Positions 34,695 through 47,300 of a DNA stretch of 64,000 nt are shown here, piece by piece. Source of the DNA: Panaeolus papilionaceus (lineage: Eukaryota > Basidiomycota > Agaricomycetes > Agaricales); the NCBI GenBank assembly GCA_015501605.1, contig JADNRZ010000009.1:1054001-1118000 (forward strand), in the 5' to 3' direction. The position numbers and the translations under genes were made by a program. A model generated the notes under the pieces. That model was not told where the DNA came from and ran no database searches. It saw only the letters and a list, made by a program, of their open reading frames with translations. Within the stretch, counting starts at the first letter, position 1; every line of letters starts with the position of its first letter.

Positions 34695-37600
34695 ATGTCT
34701 AGTCTTGACCGATTTGTGAGCGACAATGCTCTTCGTGTAAGTCTGTATTTGTACGCCTGTTGTTCTTCGCTCGGCTCAATGGCTACTTTTTTAGTTTTTG
34801 GGAGCGTCAACAAAGACTATGGTCGACTTTATGATTGCAAAAGGTATGGTTCATGTTTCTCATCTACGTAGTGTTTGTTGACTAGAGTTGGATTTCCTGA
34901 TATACAGCGTCCGAAGCATCAAGTCCAGAAGCACTTCTCACTGGTCTCAACGCGGTTGGGCTACCTAACACACCTGAAGCACATTCCTTTGTGACAGAGC
35001 TCCACTCCAAAGCTCCCAGGCGACATAAACGAAAACATGGCAGTGGTGCAGATAGCGCTCGAAAGCAAGCAGAGAAGGATGCACAGGCATTGCGTTCTCA
35101 ACGGTTCAGTCTCCTTCTCGAGGATGATGTACTGAAGGATGATGATGTTCTGAAAATGAAGGAGAAGGGGAAAGGAAAGGAAAAGGAAAAACGCGAGAAG
35201 CAGATCAGGAAGCGGGATTATGACGAAAAAGAATGGCAGAGCGACGAGGAAGAGCAGGCAAAGAAGCGACGCAGAGCAGACGAAGAGGAACGAGATTATG
35301 ACAGGGGAAACGATAGAGATGATATGGATCTGCCATTAGAAAGTCTCGAGGATGAGGAAGCTAGAAGGGAGAGAGAGCGTTTGGAGGACCTGCGTGACCG
35401 AGACGCCTTTGCTGAGAGGATGCGGGACAGGGACAGGGAACGGACGAAGAAGCTCGTTGAAGACAAGTCTTCAAAGGCCTCCGGCGCTGCAGCTGAGGCA
35501 GCTCAACGAAGACAGCTTGCAGACGACACAGAGGCTCGTTCAGTTGCATTACCGTCGCTCCGACTCCATTCTCGTCAAGAATACTTGACGAAGCGTGAAA
35601 TGCAACAGATCGAGTTGTTGCGTAAAGAAATTGCGGACGACGAAGCTCTGTTCAGTGGCATGAAGATATCCAAGAAGGAGCGTCGGGAGCTGGAGCGGAA
35701 AAAGGAACTCCTGAAACTTGTGGAGGAGCGACTCAAAATCAACGACAAGTGGGAGGGATACGCGCTACCTGAAGACTACATCACAGAACAAGGGAAAATT
35801 GACAAGAAGAAGAAAGAGAATGCTTTGTACAAGCGATACGAAGAAGCAAAGCCGAAAGACGACCAATTCGTAACCGATGTTGACCAGTGGGAGTCCGCTC
35901 AGACGCAGCATAGTACGTTCAAAACTGGCGCTATGGATAAGAAAGAGCTTGTGGACGACTACGAGTATGTCTTCGACGAGAGTCAAACCATCAAATTCGT
36001 CATGGATGCGGCCTTACCTGGTACGACTATGACGCCAGCAGAAAAGTTGCTTCAAGCCCAGATCGACGAAGCAGAGAAACGGGGTAAGCATGCTATTGTT
36101 CGATGACACTTCTTGACATTGATAAATTTGTGCAGCCAAAACGATTGAGGAGACGCGCAAAAACCTTCCTATTTACCAGTACAAAGAGCAGCTGATCGAG
36201 GCAATCAAGGAGCATCAAGTACTTATCGTCGTTGCTGAAACTGGTTCAGGGAAAACCACTCAGCTGCCTCAATACCTACATGAGGCGGGTTACACGGCTG
36301 ATGGATTGAAGGTGGGATGCACGCAACCACGTCGTGTCGCTGCCATGTCCGTCGCTGCTCGTGTAGCTGAGGAAATGGGAACCAAAGTGGGCTACGAAGT
36401 TGGCTACTCGATCCGTTTCGAGGACTGTACAAGTGACAAGACCGTGTTGAAATACATGACGGACGGTATGCTACTTCGAGAGTTCCTTACGGAGCCTGAT
36501 CTGGCTGGTTACTCGGCCTTGATTATCGACGAAGCTCACGAAAGAACCCTGAGTACCGATATTTTGTTTGCGCTGGTCAAGGTGGGTATTTATGTCTTTT
36601 GCAACCCTACGATAACTTATGGCACTGTAGGATATCGCCCGTTTTAGGCCAGAGCTACGGCTACTCATTTCCAGTGCTACCATGGATGCGGAGAAGTTCA
36701 GCGAGTACTTCGACGGCGCCCCAACTTTCTACGGCAAGTGGCCCTTTCTATTCACGAATGCCGGCAATCTAACTATATTTTCAGTCCCTGGAAGGCAGTT
36801 CCCTGTAGACATCCATTATACACCACAACCCGAGGCCAACTACCTCCATGCTGCCATTACCACTGTCTTCCAAATCCATACCACTCAACCCAAAGGCGAT
36901 ATTCTGGTCTTCTTGACTGTGGGTACACCATCTATGGCTCTCAGGTGTCCTTATATTGACATAAGAATTATAGGGTCAAGAGGAAATCGAAGCATGCCAC
37001 GAAAACTTGCAAGAGACCGCGAGAGCACTTGGAAACAAAATCAAAGAACTCATTATTTGCCCTATCTACGCCAACCTTCCAAGCGAAATGCAAGCCAAGA
37101 TCTTCGAACCTACGCCAGAGGGTGCGAGAAAGGTTGTTCTTGCAACGAACATTGCAGAGACATCCATTACAATCGATGGGGTCGTTTTCGTCATCGATCC
37201 TGGATTTGTCAAGCAGAATTCGTACAACCCGAGGACGGGTATGTCTTCTTTGATTGTTGTTCCTGTAAGTCCATAGAGTTTTCAGTCTCAGCTTGACATC
37301 TGACCTGTTTGAACAGTGTTCGCGTGCTTCTGCCAACCAGAGAGCTGGTCGCGCCGGCCGTGTTGGCCCTGGAAAAGCTTTCAGACTGTACACCAAATGG
37401 GCATTTTCAAACGAATTGGAGGCAAACACCGTCCCAGAAATTCAGCGGACGAATTTGGGAATGGTGGTACTCTTGCTCAAATCATTGGGCATCAACGATT
37501 TGATTGGGTTCGAGTTTCTTGATCCACCTCCAGGAGAGACACTAATGCGTGCCCTCGAGCTACTATATGCACTGGGTGCCCTGAATGATCGTGGTGAATT

Positions 37601-38556
37601 GACAAAGCTGGGACGAAGGATGGCTGAGTTCCCAGTGGACCCTATGCTTTCCAAAGCTATCATTTCAAGCGAAAAGTACTCATGTACAGACGAGGTGCGT
37701 TTTGATAATGCCCCAAAAACGCTAGCTCATTGTTGATCTCGCATTCGTCAGGTGCTCACTATCATATCAATGCTTTCTGAATCGGGATCGCTCTTCTATC
37801 GTCCGAAGGATAAAAAGCTTCACGCAGATCAAGCTCGCCAGAACTTCGTCCGCCCTGGAGGGGATCACTTCACGTTGCTCAATGTATGGGAGCAATGGGC
37901 GGAAACCAACTACTCACAGCAATTCTGCTACGAGCAGTTCCTCCAGTTCAAGAGCATAAGTCGAGCGCGTGATATTCGAGACCAGCTGGCGGGTCTCTGT
38001 GAACGTGTTGAAGTTGTCATACAGGGAAATCCTAATTCGAACGATATTATACCAGTCCAAAAAGCCATTACATCTGGGTACTTCTATAATACGGTGCGTC
38101 CACTCGCTATTCACACAAAAGATTGCTGGTTAATCGGGTGTCATGCAGGCTCAGCTGCAGAAAAGTGGAGACTCCTATCGGACCCTTAAGACGAATCACA
38201 CTGTTTACATTCACCCGTCATCAAGTCTGTTCCAGCATCAACCCCCAGTTAAAACGCTACTTTACTACGAGCTTGTCATGACCACAAAATCGTACATGCG
38301 GTAAGTATTTAAGCCTCGTTCGCCATTTTGATATTTCTGACAAAGATTGATGCACTTAGACAAGTCATGGAAATCAAACCAGCTTGGTTATTGGAAGGTA
38401 GGCATTGCTGCGTCCTCTGCCCATATGATCGATTCTCATTTTTTGTTTCCAGTCGCACCACATTACTTCAAGCCAGCCGATCTGGAACAACTCGCTCACG
38501 GCGACAAGAAAATGCCCAAGGCGGTGGGGGCATCAAGTGCTGCAACCACATCATAA
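34695..38556 (+). CDS. PRP2: DEAH-box pre-mRNA splicing helicase Prp2 (DHX16)
   Basis: Prp2 is the ATPase that remodels the Bact spliceosome before the first catalytic step. The start [14 protein letters not shown] joined to [17 protein letters not shown] matches the N-terminal signature of Prp2/DHX16. A long Lys/Glu/Arg-rich coiled-coil region (residues about 100-300, [20 protein letters not shown]) follows. The helicase core has [17 protein letters not shown] (motif I), [20 protein letters not shown] (Ia), [15 protein letters not shown] (II), [17 protein letters not shown] (III), [19 protein letters not shown] (V) and [19 protein letters not shown] (VI), then winged-helix, ratchet and OB parts ending [20 protein letters not shown]. 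Short introns interrupt the core. Length is about 1,070 residues, normal for the family. It converges on the SDR gene with about 100 bp between stops. Confidence 0.95.
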
Positions 38557-38660
38557 TATTGACGAGTTAGCTTCGCTCTTATACACATCACCATTCGCTT
38601 GCTATCTGACAATATTCTCCATTTGCCGCAGTATATAACTGTATTGTATTGTTTTCTTCT

Positions 38661-39739
38661 TCATCCTCGACCGACGTAGGGCATCTTTGCGGCCCTAAAC
38701 ATAAATTGGGTGAGGATAACAGCAATTCAAGTTGACATCAAAGACGTACATGATATTGACCTCGAGCATGGCGACGTCTGGAGGAAGGTTTGCGATGTGG
38801 ACGACTGTGCTTCCGACGTGTTTAGGGTCGAATGTGGCTTCGGAGGCGATTTGGCCAGATGGCTGAAGAATACCGACAGCTTGACCGCCAGCCATATCAG
38901 TGAGAGCATTTCCTAATACATTCATACTGTAAACGAGAAGGTTATGATGCGAAAGGCGTGAACCAGACCTATATCAATCTGAGTGCATGTAATGTTGAAA
39001 TTACGGCCGTCGAGAGCGGTGCATTTTGTGAGGCCAGTAATAGCGTGTTTGGAGACGGTGTAAGGGACACCGTTTGGACGGGGAACATGTGCAGCAAGTG
39101 ATCCGTTGTTGATTATTCGACCTAATTATGGATGTCAAGGCAATAGTCTAGCGACGAAAGGAGGAGGATGCACATACCTCCTTGAGGGTTTTGACTCTTG
39201 AAGATTCTGACCGCTTCGCGAGTTGCCAGGAATGGGCCGACCACATTGACATTGAGGACATTGGTGAAGGTTTCCAATGACATATCCTCGATTGCAATCC
39301 CCTTGGCTGAAACGCCTGCGTTCTGTATTCTTCGGTAAGCGGTCTCTTCGTAACCTTCAAAAAAACTGATACGTTAAATAAAAGATCCAAATGACCTTTT
39401 TCGTGAAAATATCAGAAAATAGGAAATTATGGTAATATGCTTCCAAATTATCGCACCGAAAGTCGAGACGGTCTCGTTGAAAAGTTTCTTCACAAAGGTT
39501 TCATTTGTTATGTCCCCTGCTACGATTAGTGTAGGACTTGGACATGACTTTGACGTTTCTTGTAACTCTGTTTCTCGCCTTGCGGTTAAGACCACGGTCC
39601 ATGCAGCCTCGGATAGCGCGATGGCGGTTGCCCTTCCGATGCCTAATTATAATACATCAGACTCATGAGTGTCCGAATTTTACGTCGACCGTCGAATAAT
39701 ACCTGACGATGCTCCAGTGACGATTGCTACCTTGGACAT
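38661..39739 (-). CDS. Short-chain dehydrogenase/reductase (SDR)
   Basis: A classical SDR with NAD(P)-binding motif [11 protein letters not shown] joined by an intron to [12 protein letters not shown] (TGxxxGxG), [13 protein letters not shown], a catalytic-region NNAGVSAKG, and the active-site [14 protein letters not shown] (Y-x3-K) preceded by the conserved Ser in [13 protein letters not shown]. After the catalytic part come [40 protein letters not shown] and, across a last intron, [13 protein letters not shown] at the stop 38661. The pattern is that of small fungal SDRs of unknown substrate. It diverges from the small unknown gene with about 200 bp between starts. Confidence 0.92.
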
Positions 39740-39937
39740 AATGGTTATGTTGTCTGTGAGAGAGTGAATGAGCTGAGGCAGTCGGCCATGTTAGATATGA
39801 TATGATCGTGTGATCGGAGCTAATTATAGAAAACAAATGAGTTATGACGTCACCACTCAATGAAGGTCAGACCATTTCAGTCCCTTGTCGTCGTTCGTTA
39901 TTGTCGCTTGACTCCGCTACCTTCTCCTCTCACTTCT

Positions 39938-40255
39938 ATGGCACCTCAAAAGTCTTTTTTAACATCAGTCTCTGATCTCTGGACGTTGATGTTGAACACA
40001 CCCATCGTGGAACCAGAGTCAGCTCAGGCGCCAAAGGAGATACCTCTCAAGGAGTTCTCATCCAACAGTGGTTCTCCATCAGACTTCTCTTCTTCGAGCA
40101 GTGTAAGAATCTATCTTTCTGTGTCTGCTTGTACCGTATTTGACACTCCACAGCCCTCGTATTCGTCTAGCAATACCAGACATAATCGAACATTGTCGTC
40201 GAATACCATCTCTACCCTAGACCTCAACCACCCCAGTTCGTTGGACCGTCTATAG
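39938..40255 (+). CDS. Small unrecognised protein
   Basis: I do not recognise this short gene. Two exons (39938..40102 and 40154..40255) with a 51-nt GT..AG intron give a Ser/Pro-rich protein of about 88 residues: MAPQKSFLTSVSDLWTLMLN, EPESAQAPKEIPLKEFSSNS, then PSYSSSNTRHNRTLSSNTIS to LDRL. The first 20 residues are the only ordered-looking part. It has no membrane segment or known motif. The ATG at 39938 follows a pyrimidine-rich leader. It may be an orphan gene; the call rests on the intron and start context. Confidence 0.5.
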   Translation: MAPQKSFLTSVSDLWTLMLNTPIVEPESAQAPKEIPLKEFSSNSGSPSDFSSSSSVRIYLSVSACTVFDTPQPSYSSSNTRHNRTLSSNTISTLDLNHPSSLDRL

Positions 40256-40677
40256 ACCTGAAGATAATTATAGGTGTGTATTTGATATCTACATTCAAGA
40301 ACACCAGTTCCAATTCATGTGCACATCTGATAGAATTACTGCGGATCCATTCACTATCTTCGGACTTCTCGCTCTTTCAATTGTTCGCAATGTTTTCCTA
40401 AAGGACCCGAGTGGATGTATAATATGTACTAAACTGTCATTGTAATATAATGTAAAGATTAATATTCCGCGTAACACTTGTAATTAGAATTGGAGTTTGT
40501 TTTGCCTGATGTTCAAGCAACTGAGGATAGGGGCAGATCAAGGTAGCGCTCATGTGATCATCGGTTAACCGGTGGACTTCAACACAACATGCCGGCATCC
40601 CAACTGTCCTCTCACCACTCATTCCAGTAGCAGCGTTCAGCTTCTCGAGATTGCGGCCCTACAACTGCTAACATTCA
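40256..40677. other. Intergenic region upstream of SUGCT-type gene
   Basis: About 420 bp between two plus-strand genes. No further coding frame of quality, RNA gene or repeat was seen; it should hold the promoter of the CoA-transferase gene. Confidence 0.45.
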
Positions 40678-42634
40678 ATGTCACTTTTTCGAATAGTCCC
40701 TTTAGCGCACTGTCGAAACAATTCACGGTTGTGCATCCGGACCATTCCCCAATGGACGCGTTCTTACCAATCTCAACCGCGAAGCGAACCTCTCGCCATG
40801 CCATACGGCCCAGGAATGGATCCACCATTAAAAGGAATCAAGGTTCTTGACCTGACTCGAGTCCTCGCTGGGCCCACCGCGACTATGTTGCTTGCAGACT
40901 TGGGTGCGGATGTCGTCAAGGTTGAAGAAGTGACTCGTGGGGACGACACCAGTAATGTTCCTTTCTTACTCTTGTCGCATGTCTGCGCGCTGAGCTACGA
41001 CTAACCATATACAGGATCATGGATGCCTCCTATGGCGCCAACCATTGAATCAGCGCCTAGTACTTCATCCCATCTTCCACCAGAATCGGCGTATTTCCTA
41101 GCTGTGAATCGAAACAAACGCTCAATGACTGTCAACTTCAAAGAGCCGGAGGGTCTTGAGATCATTCACAAACTCGTGCAACAATCTGACGTGCTCGTCG
41201 AAAACTTTGTGTCTGGAAAGCTAGCCTCCATGGGACTTGGGTGGGAAGACTGCCACAAGTTAAATGAGAGGCTGGTTTACGCATCTATAACAGGTCGGTG
41301 TGTTTATCACTACATAATTTCCAAGTTGACCATTCGTAGGTTATGGACAAACCGGCCCCTATAGAACTGCAGCTGGATATGATGTCATTATAGAGGGAGA
41401 GGCGGGATTGATGCATATGTTAGTGACCTTCTCTTTGAGTCAGAAAAATCCGAAGAGCTTACACCGTCACCCGTAACAGTACCGGAGAGCCGGACAGACC
41501 TCCTTCTAAAGTTGGAGTTGCTGCGACAGATATCGCAACTGGGCTGTACGCACATGGGGCCATCATGGCGGCTCTCATTTCTCGGTCGAAGACAGGCAAA
41601 GGGGTCTGGATTGATTGTAATCTCTTCGAATCTCAGGCAGGTATTTGGTCAAGTTGTCTTGATGGGATTCATATTCACCCACTAGAGTGGTGCAATCGAT
41701 AGATTGCCGGGTTGGCGAACATTGCGTCGAATTATCTCATTGCGGGTCAAGAAGCTTCCAGACACGGGACTGCACATCCTTCTATCGTCCCTTATCAAGT
41801 GTTTCCATGTAAAGATGGTTTCCTGATGATTGGTGCTGGGAACAACAAACAAGTGAGTAAATATGTCGTCCGTCCTTTGTGGTGCAACGCATATTTATGG
41901 TCCTGGGTATCACCGGGATCGGGTGCACACCGTTTAATATCCGTTCGCTGACGAATGTCCTACTTGTGTTTTCTTCTTGTAGTTCAAAGCTCTGTCCGAA
42001 AAAGCTTTAAATCGTCCTGAATTAGCTGATGATGCAAGGTTTGCGACAAACGAGGCGCGCGTCAAGAACCGGACGGAGCTTGTGGATATTATTACGAACA
42101 CGCTCGTGCAGCGAGATAGGGAATACTGGTTGAAGCAGTTTACCGGACTTGGGTAAGCGTTAATATTCAAAGTAACGGATGTTGTAGGATTGATCGCATT
42201 GACTGCATATCATCAGTGTCCCTTTCGGACCCATCAACAATATCGAGGAAACCTTCCAGCACCCTCAGGTAAGTTGAAAAGTTTAATATCAAATTGTAGC
42301 CCATATTCACAGCGTTATCTAGGCAATTGCTAGACAGGTGACTGTGGAAGTTGAGGTAAGTGGTTAATTTCGCATAAGAATGTGGTTTCCACTTTTGACA
42401 TCATTTGATCAGCATGAACGAGCTGGGAAGATCAAGTTGGTTGCACCTGCAGTAAGCTACAATGGACGAAAGATGGAAGTGAGACTACCACCACCTTGGT
42501 TATCTCAACACACAAATGAGGTTTGTATTTAATGAAAAGCAAGGTGATGTGAATTGACGTATTTGTAGGTAATGGAAGGACTTGGGTACAGTTCGGAGCA
42601 AGTGAAAGATTTAAGGAGTCGAGGGATAGTGTAA
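40678..42634 (+). CDS. Class III CoA-transferase, SUGCT-type (succinyl-CoA:dicarboxylate)
   Basis: The SUGCT family moves CoA from succinyl-CoA to C5/C6 dicarboxylates such as glutarate, hydroxymethylglutarate and itaconate in mitochondria. A basic presequence ([20 protein letters not shown]) precedes the CaiB/BaiF fold: [180 protein letters not shown], and the end [17 protein letters not shown]. The WIDCNL segment and the [20 protein letters not shown] stretch are characteristic of SUGCT rather than CaiB or Frc. The gene lies just upstream of YPD1. Eight or so introns; intact. Confidence 0.9.
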
Positions 42635-42800
42635 TATAATAAATAAATTATTTATAGTGAATGAATGAATTATGTAATTAATGTGATTAGTGACAGAGAG
42701 ATTGATGATTCGTGACTGATTATAGCATTCGATAAATCGAGTTGTGGTTAGTTGACCAACTGCTACTCTTCTCTAATCCTTGTTTCTTCCCATCACTCGA

Positions 42801-43641
42801 ATGTCTCCAACAGTCGTAGAACCTCCAGTTCTATCAACAAAACCTGTTGTCGCTTCAGGTTCAAAGTCTTCAGAACCTAAATCTCCTGTATCATCACCCC
42901 TTCGCTTTAAACAGCCACCTTCCCCAGACGAGAAGGAACCACCCGAATCCGCCGTACGAAGTACAATCTCCAAGGATGAGGAACCACCAAAGAAAACAGA
43001 GACTCCTCCAAAGCGAGAGGCAACACCGGAGTCTTCACAGGTGATGCAACGTTTTGCTATTCTTCCTTCGTTTCATAGCTATAGTTCACTCTTCTGTGTA
43101 TCTGTCTTATTATCTCCTCTTGTTCGACATGTAATCGACAATGCATGGAACTAAATCATGTCTTATTAACAGGCATCTACACATACTCTACCGCTGATAG
43201 ATATGGATACCTTTCAGCAAATTCTGGAGCTCGATGAGGAGCCTGATTACGAGTTCACGCAGACAATGGTGGAAGCGTACTTTGAACAGGCAGAGGATAC
43301 ATTCAAGAAGATGGACGTTGCACTGTAAGCAGCAGTTATAAACACGCCTTTAGTAGGATCGTTTCTTATACGCCGCCTACAGCAAAAAGAAGGACCTCGC
43401 CGATCTTGCATCACTGGGTCATTTCTTGAAAGGATCGTCCGCCGCTCTAGGACTATCAAGAGTCCAAGCTACATGCGAGAGCATACAGCATAGTGGCCAA
43501 AAGCGAGACGAATCTAAAAACAAGGACCTATCAACAAGCGAGGCCCTGGCCCTTATTGAAGGGTTATTGATGAGGGTCAAAGTTGAATACGACGAGGCGG
43601 AAGCGTGGCTAAAGTCGTGGTGCGAAGAGCACTCTGCCTGA
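42801..43641 (+). CDS. YPD1: Histidine-containing phosphotransfer protein Ypd1
   Basis: Ypd1 passes phosphate from hybrid sensor kinases to response regulators such as Ssk1 and Skn7 in stress signalling. Three exons joined in phase give a Pro/Ser/Glu-rich N-terminal extension of about 80 residues (SPTVVEPPVLSTKPVVASGS), then the HPt four-helix bundle: PLIDMDTFQQILELDEEPDY, FTQTMVEAYFEQAEDTFKKM, LASLGHFLKGSSAALGLSRV with the phospho-accepting His in GHFLKGSSAALG, and ALALIEGLLMRVKVEYDEAE to the end. All key residues are present. The disordered extension is longer than in yeast Ypd1. The start at 42801 is preferred; an in-frame non-ATG upstream is not used. Confidence 0.92.
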
Positions 43642-44357
43642 AGCTCATCTTCTACATCATCCGGTACGAACTCGATGTGAACCACCGGCTTCTCGGGAAG
43701 AATCAAGTGTTCCGTCCATGGATTGGATATTTAGAGAGAAAGAACCACTCTTTTCTTTACCCTTTTATACGACATTTCACGCTACTTGAACCTGCAACTG
43801 TGCTTCAGATGGACCTGCAGCAAGTGATTCACAATATCGCTATATGGACATCCGACTTTGCTTGTGGTGGATTGTGGATACCCCATGATATCCAAGGGAT
43901 TGGATAAATAAGGACCCTCTTCGGTTGTCGCGCTCTTTTTGCTCTACTCACCGATTTCACGATGATAAAACAAATTACAATGTACTACATGGCTCCACAT
44001 TCTTATTTCTTACTACTTGATGAATTCCTCGTTTACTTAGTATTACGACTTTGTTAATACTTTTTCTTACTAGTGTTACGTTTTGTGATTTCATTTACTT
44101 TCCTATGTACTGCCGGAAACCCCTCCCTACCTATGCTCCTCGTAACATTCCGGCGTTATACGACAGTCTACACACTCCAACCAGTTTAGAGTGCTTATGC
44201 ACTTGACGTCACAGTCAATAATAGTAATAAACCTCATGGTGATGCCCAGTGATGATGATGAAAGACCTGGACCAATGATTTGACGCGTTCTCACATGACC
44301 TCATTCTCATTTCGCACGACGCGTCAATTCATGACTTGGAAATAGAAAATCACCGCC
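43642..44357. other. Intergenic region between YPD1 and CHL1
   Basis: About 715 bp holding the YPD1 3' end and the CHL1 promoter. Two ACGCGT sites lie in the last 75 bp (listed separately). A frame at 43605..43907 is not protein-like. No RNA gene or repeat was identified. Confidence 0.5.
44283..44324 (+). promoter_or_regulatory. Pair of inverted MCB (ACGCGT) elements upstream of CHL1
   Basis: Two ACGCGT cores occur at 44283..44288 and 44319..44324, 34 to 75 bp before the CHL1 ATG. They are in opposite orientation within a shared longer word: TTGACGCGTT on the plus strand and TTGACGCGTC on the minus strand. ACGCGT is the MBF/Swi6 target in fungi that drives genes needed at the G1/S transition. 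Chl1 acts in S phase, so the sites fit the gene they precede. Binding is inferred. Confidence 0.6.
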
Positions 44358-47300
44358 ATGGACCTACAACTTCCGACACCAGAATCTTTCCCCGCTTTTC
44401 CTTATGATCCACCGTATACAATTCAAACGGAATTGATGCGACATATATATGAAGCTATCGAGGGCAAAAAAGTGGCCATTGTCGAGAGTCCGACTGGTAC
44501 AGTTAGTTGTTATTTCGCAACTACTTGACGTGTTTTGACTGTGATTAGGGGAAAACGTTAACCTTGCTTTGCTCAGCTCTTACGTGGCTCGCTGATGAAA
44601 AGGAACGGGCAAAAAAGGGGAAAATGAAGGCTGCAGTAGGTGACGATGCTACAGGAGGTGAGTCATGTTGTATCTGTGGACGTGCACATGCTGACCTAGA
44701 AACACTAGCCAAGGATTGGGTAATTGAGCAGGCACTCGCTCGTGTACGTCGTGAGATGGAAGTAGAGGAGGAAGAGTACGAGAAACGACTGGCCTTGGCG
44801 CGGAAGCGAGAAGAGTTGATTCGTCGTGCATCGAAAGCAAGGGTTGTGAAGCGGAAGGTGTGTTGACGTAGTTGGCCCCTTTGATGAACCACCCTTAACA
44901 CTTGTTATAGAGGCAAAACCCCGCTGGGCAGGAGGGTGAAGACTCTGACGACGAGAAATTCCTTCCAGAGGATCAATCAAAGTCTGACGAAGAGGAGGTG
45001 CACATATCGCCAGCACTGAAAGCGCTAATGGCAAAGTAACTATTTTACTATGGCCATGTCACAGCAATATCTGACATCCCGACAGGGTTCACAAGGTCCC
45101 AAAAGCGACGGAGGAAGATGATATGACATGTACCAAAATTTACTACGCATCGAGAACACATTCTCAACTCTCCCAGGTGCTTCCCGAATTAAATAAACTC
45201 AGGATGAACAAAACCCAAGATATATCAGTTTCAAGTTATCATCCAGAAACTCAAGGCTCCGTACCTCAAAAGCGAAAAGCGCCTGACGAGGAAGCAACCA
45301 GTAGTTCTTGCCATACACGTACCGTTGCTCTTGGTTCACGGAAGCAGCTTTGTATCAACGATGATCTCAGAGCAAGGGTGAAGGACATCGACGAAGCGTG
45401 TCGCGAAATTTTGGGAGGTGAGCGAACTTTGCATAATCTCCACACGTTTCACTTATGACATGCAGAGAAGGAAGACCGACGGTGCCAGTATTTGCCTCCA
45501 ATAGGAGAGGATGAGAAAATGCTCGATTTTCGAGACATGATTTTGGCAAGCAGGTTTTAACATTGGTCTTGAAAGAAACACTCGATTAACCGAGACTTTA
45601 ATTTAGGCAACTCCGAAAGATATCGAGGACCTGGCCACTGCTGGACGAGCTGCAGAAACATGTCCTTATTTCGGCGCAAGAAAAGCTATCCCTCAGGCCC
45701 AAGTATGTAACCCATTTATTATTTGCATTAAACGTGCTTCATATCCCATTGCAGCTCATTACCTTGCCCTACAATCTCCTGTTGCAAGCGTCTGCTAGGG
45801 AAGCGTTGGGTATCGACCTCAAAGACCAAATAGTGCTCATAGACGAGGCTCACAGTCAGCGCATTTTTGTGTTCAAATAAATCGTCAAGGTGCTGATAAA
45901 CCACCTTAGACCTAATTCCTACCTTGTTGTCGTTATCAACACATCGACTATCTTCAAATATTCTCGTAACCTCGTTAAATCAAGTTTACACATATGTGAC
46001 GCGGTTCAAGAACAAGCTCCTGCCTGCTAATATGCTTCAACTGAAGCGACTAGTCGTCTTCTTGGAAGCTTTGAAGAAATATGTCGAGGCATGGAAAATT
46101 GCAAGGAGCAAGGAGAAGGAGAAAACAGAAGTCACAACTGTGTTGCAAATGATGAGTCGTTTGGACAAAAAGGCTGCCGGCATCAATTTGTTAGAAGTCG
46201 AGGCATATCTAAAGAAGAGCAAGGTGATATCCTGAGCATGTTTTTACGGTGTATACCATCTAACACTTGTCCTTTAGATTGCAAAAAAGATATCTGGATA
46301 TGCGGACAAACAGGCGGAGAAAAATACCGGTATAAAATTCGTTGAATCATCCTGACCAATGTTTGACAATTTGTAGACCAGAAGAGACCTTCGAGGAAAG
46401 GGGCAATTGCCCCTCTAAGTATGGTTGAAGATTTTATGGTCTGTTTAACAAACACAAATGAAGGTATGGCATTCTCATTAAGCAACGGTTTTATTGCTTA
46501 CGGGAACAAGACGGTCGAGTTACACTCACTTTATCCGGCACTCCTGGCCAGGAGGAAGCGGAACTGAAATATCAGTTACTAAATCCATCTCCAAACTTTC
46601 TCGCTGTCGTAGAAGATGCGCGAGCCGTCGTTCTTGCTGGAGGTACTATGTCTCCCGTAAGTCATTTTATTCTTTGTTTTCAAAAAGCCGCGCGGTTTGA
46701 TACATTCGATTTCTAGATATCCGATGTTGTGAACCAACTCTTTTCGCACCTTCCTTCCGAAAGAATTACCAGCTTTTCATGTGGCCACATCATTCCGGAG
46801 GACAATCTACAGACACTCGTGATTGGAAGGGGTCCTGGGGGAAGCGAGCTACAGTTCAAAGCGGACAAGCAGAATGACCCAGCGGTGGTACGAACGACAT
46901 TTCGTCTTGGTTACATCAAAGGTTGACTAGATTATTTTTCCCAGATTGCTCAAGTAGGACAAGTTCTGCTCAACTTTTCGAACATCATACCTGCGGGCAT
47001 GATTGTGTTTTTCCCGTCATATAAATTTCTCAATACGGTGAAAGCTACCTGGACACAATCTGGGCTGATTGAAAAACTAGCACTCAGGAAACAGGTGCGC
47101 GTAAATCTTCGTATCCCAGGCGACTAAGTTATTAACCTCAACAGGTATTTTATGAACCTGAAGATTCTAATGAGGTGGACAAAGTCCTACAAGAGTACGC
47201 GGAGTGGGCAACAAAGGTACGATCCACCAATTTGATTGCTTTCCAACGTCTTATGTATGTCGACTTAGCCGAGTGAGGGTAAAAAATCTGGCGCTATTCT

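Noticed and set aside
36968..37429. 153-residue minus-strand frame antisense to PRP2
   Set aside because: It mirrors the conserved helicase exons and has no independent coding features.
43605..43907. Frame downstream of YPD1 as a separate gene
   Set aside because: It overlaps the YPD1 end in another frame and has no motif; likely 3' untranslated sequence.
44640..44720. Cysteine-rich [12 protein letters not shown] in the CHL1 frame, resembling a zinc motif
   Set aside because: It is encoded by intron 44658..44708 (GTGAGT..ACTAG), whose length is a multiple of three; removal gives [15 protein letters not shown], which fits Chl1.
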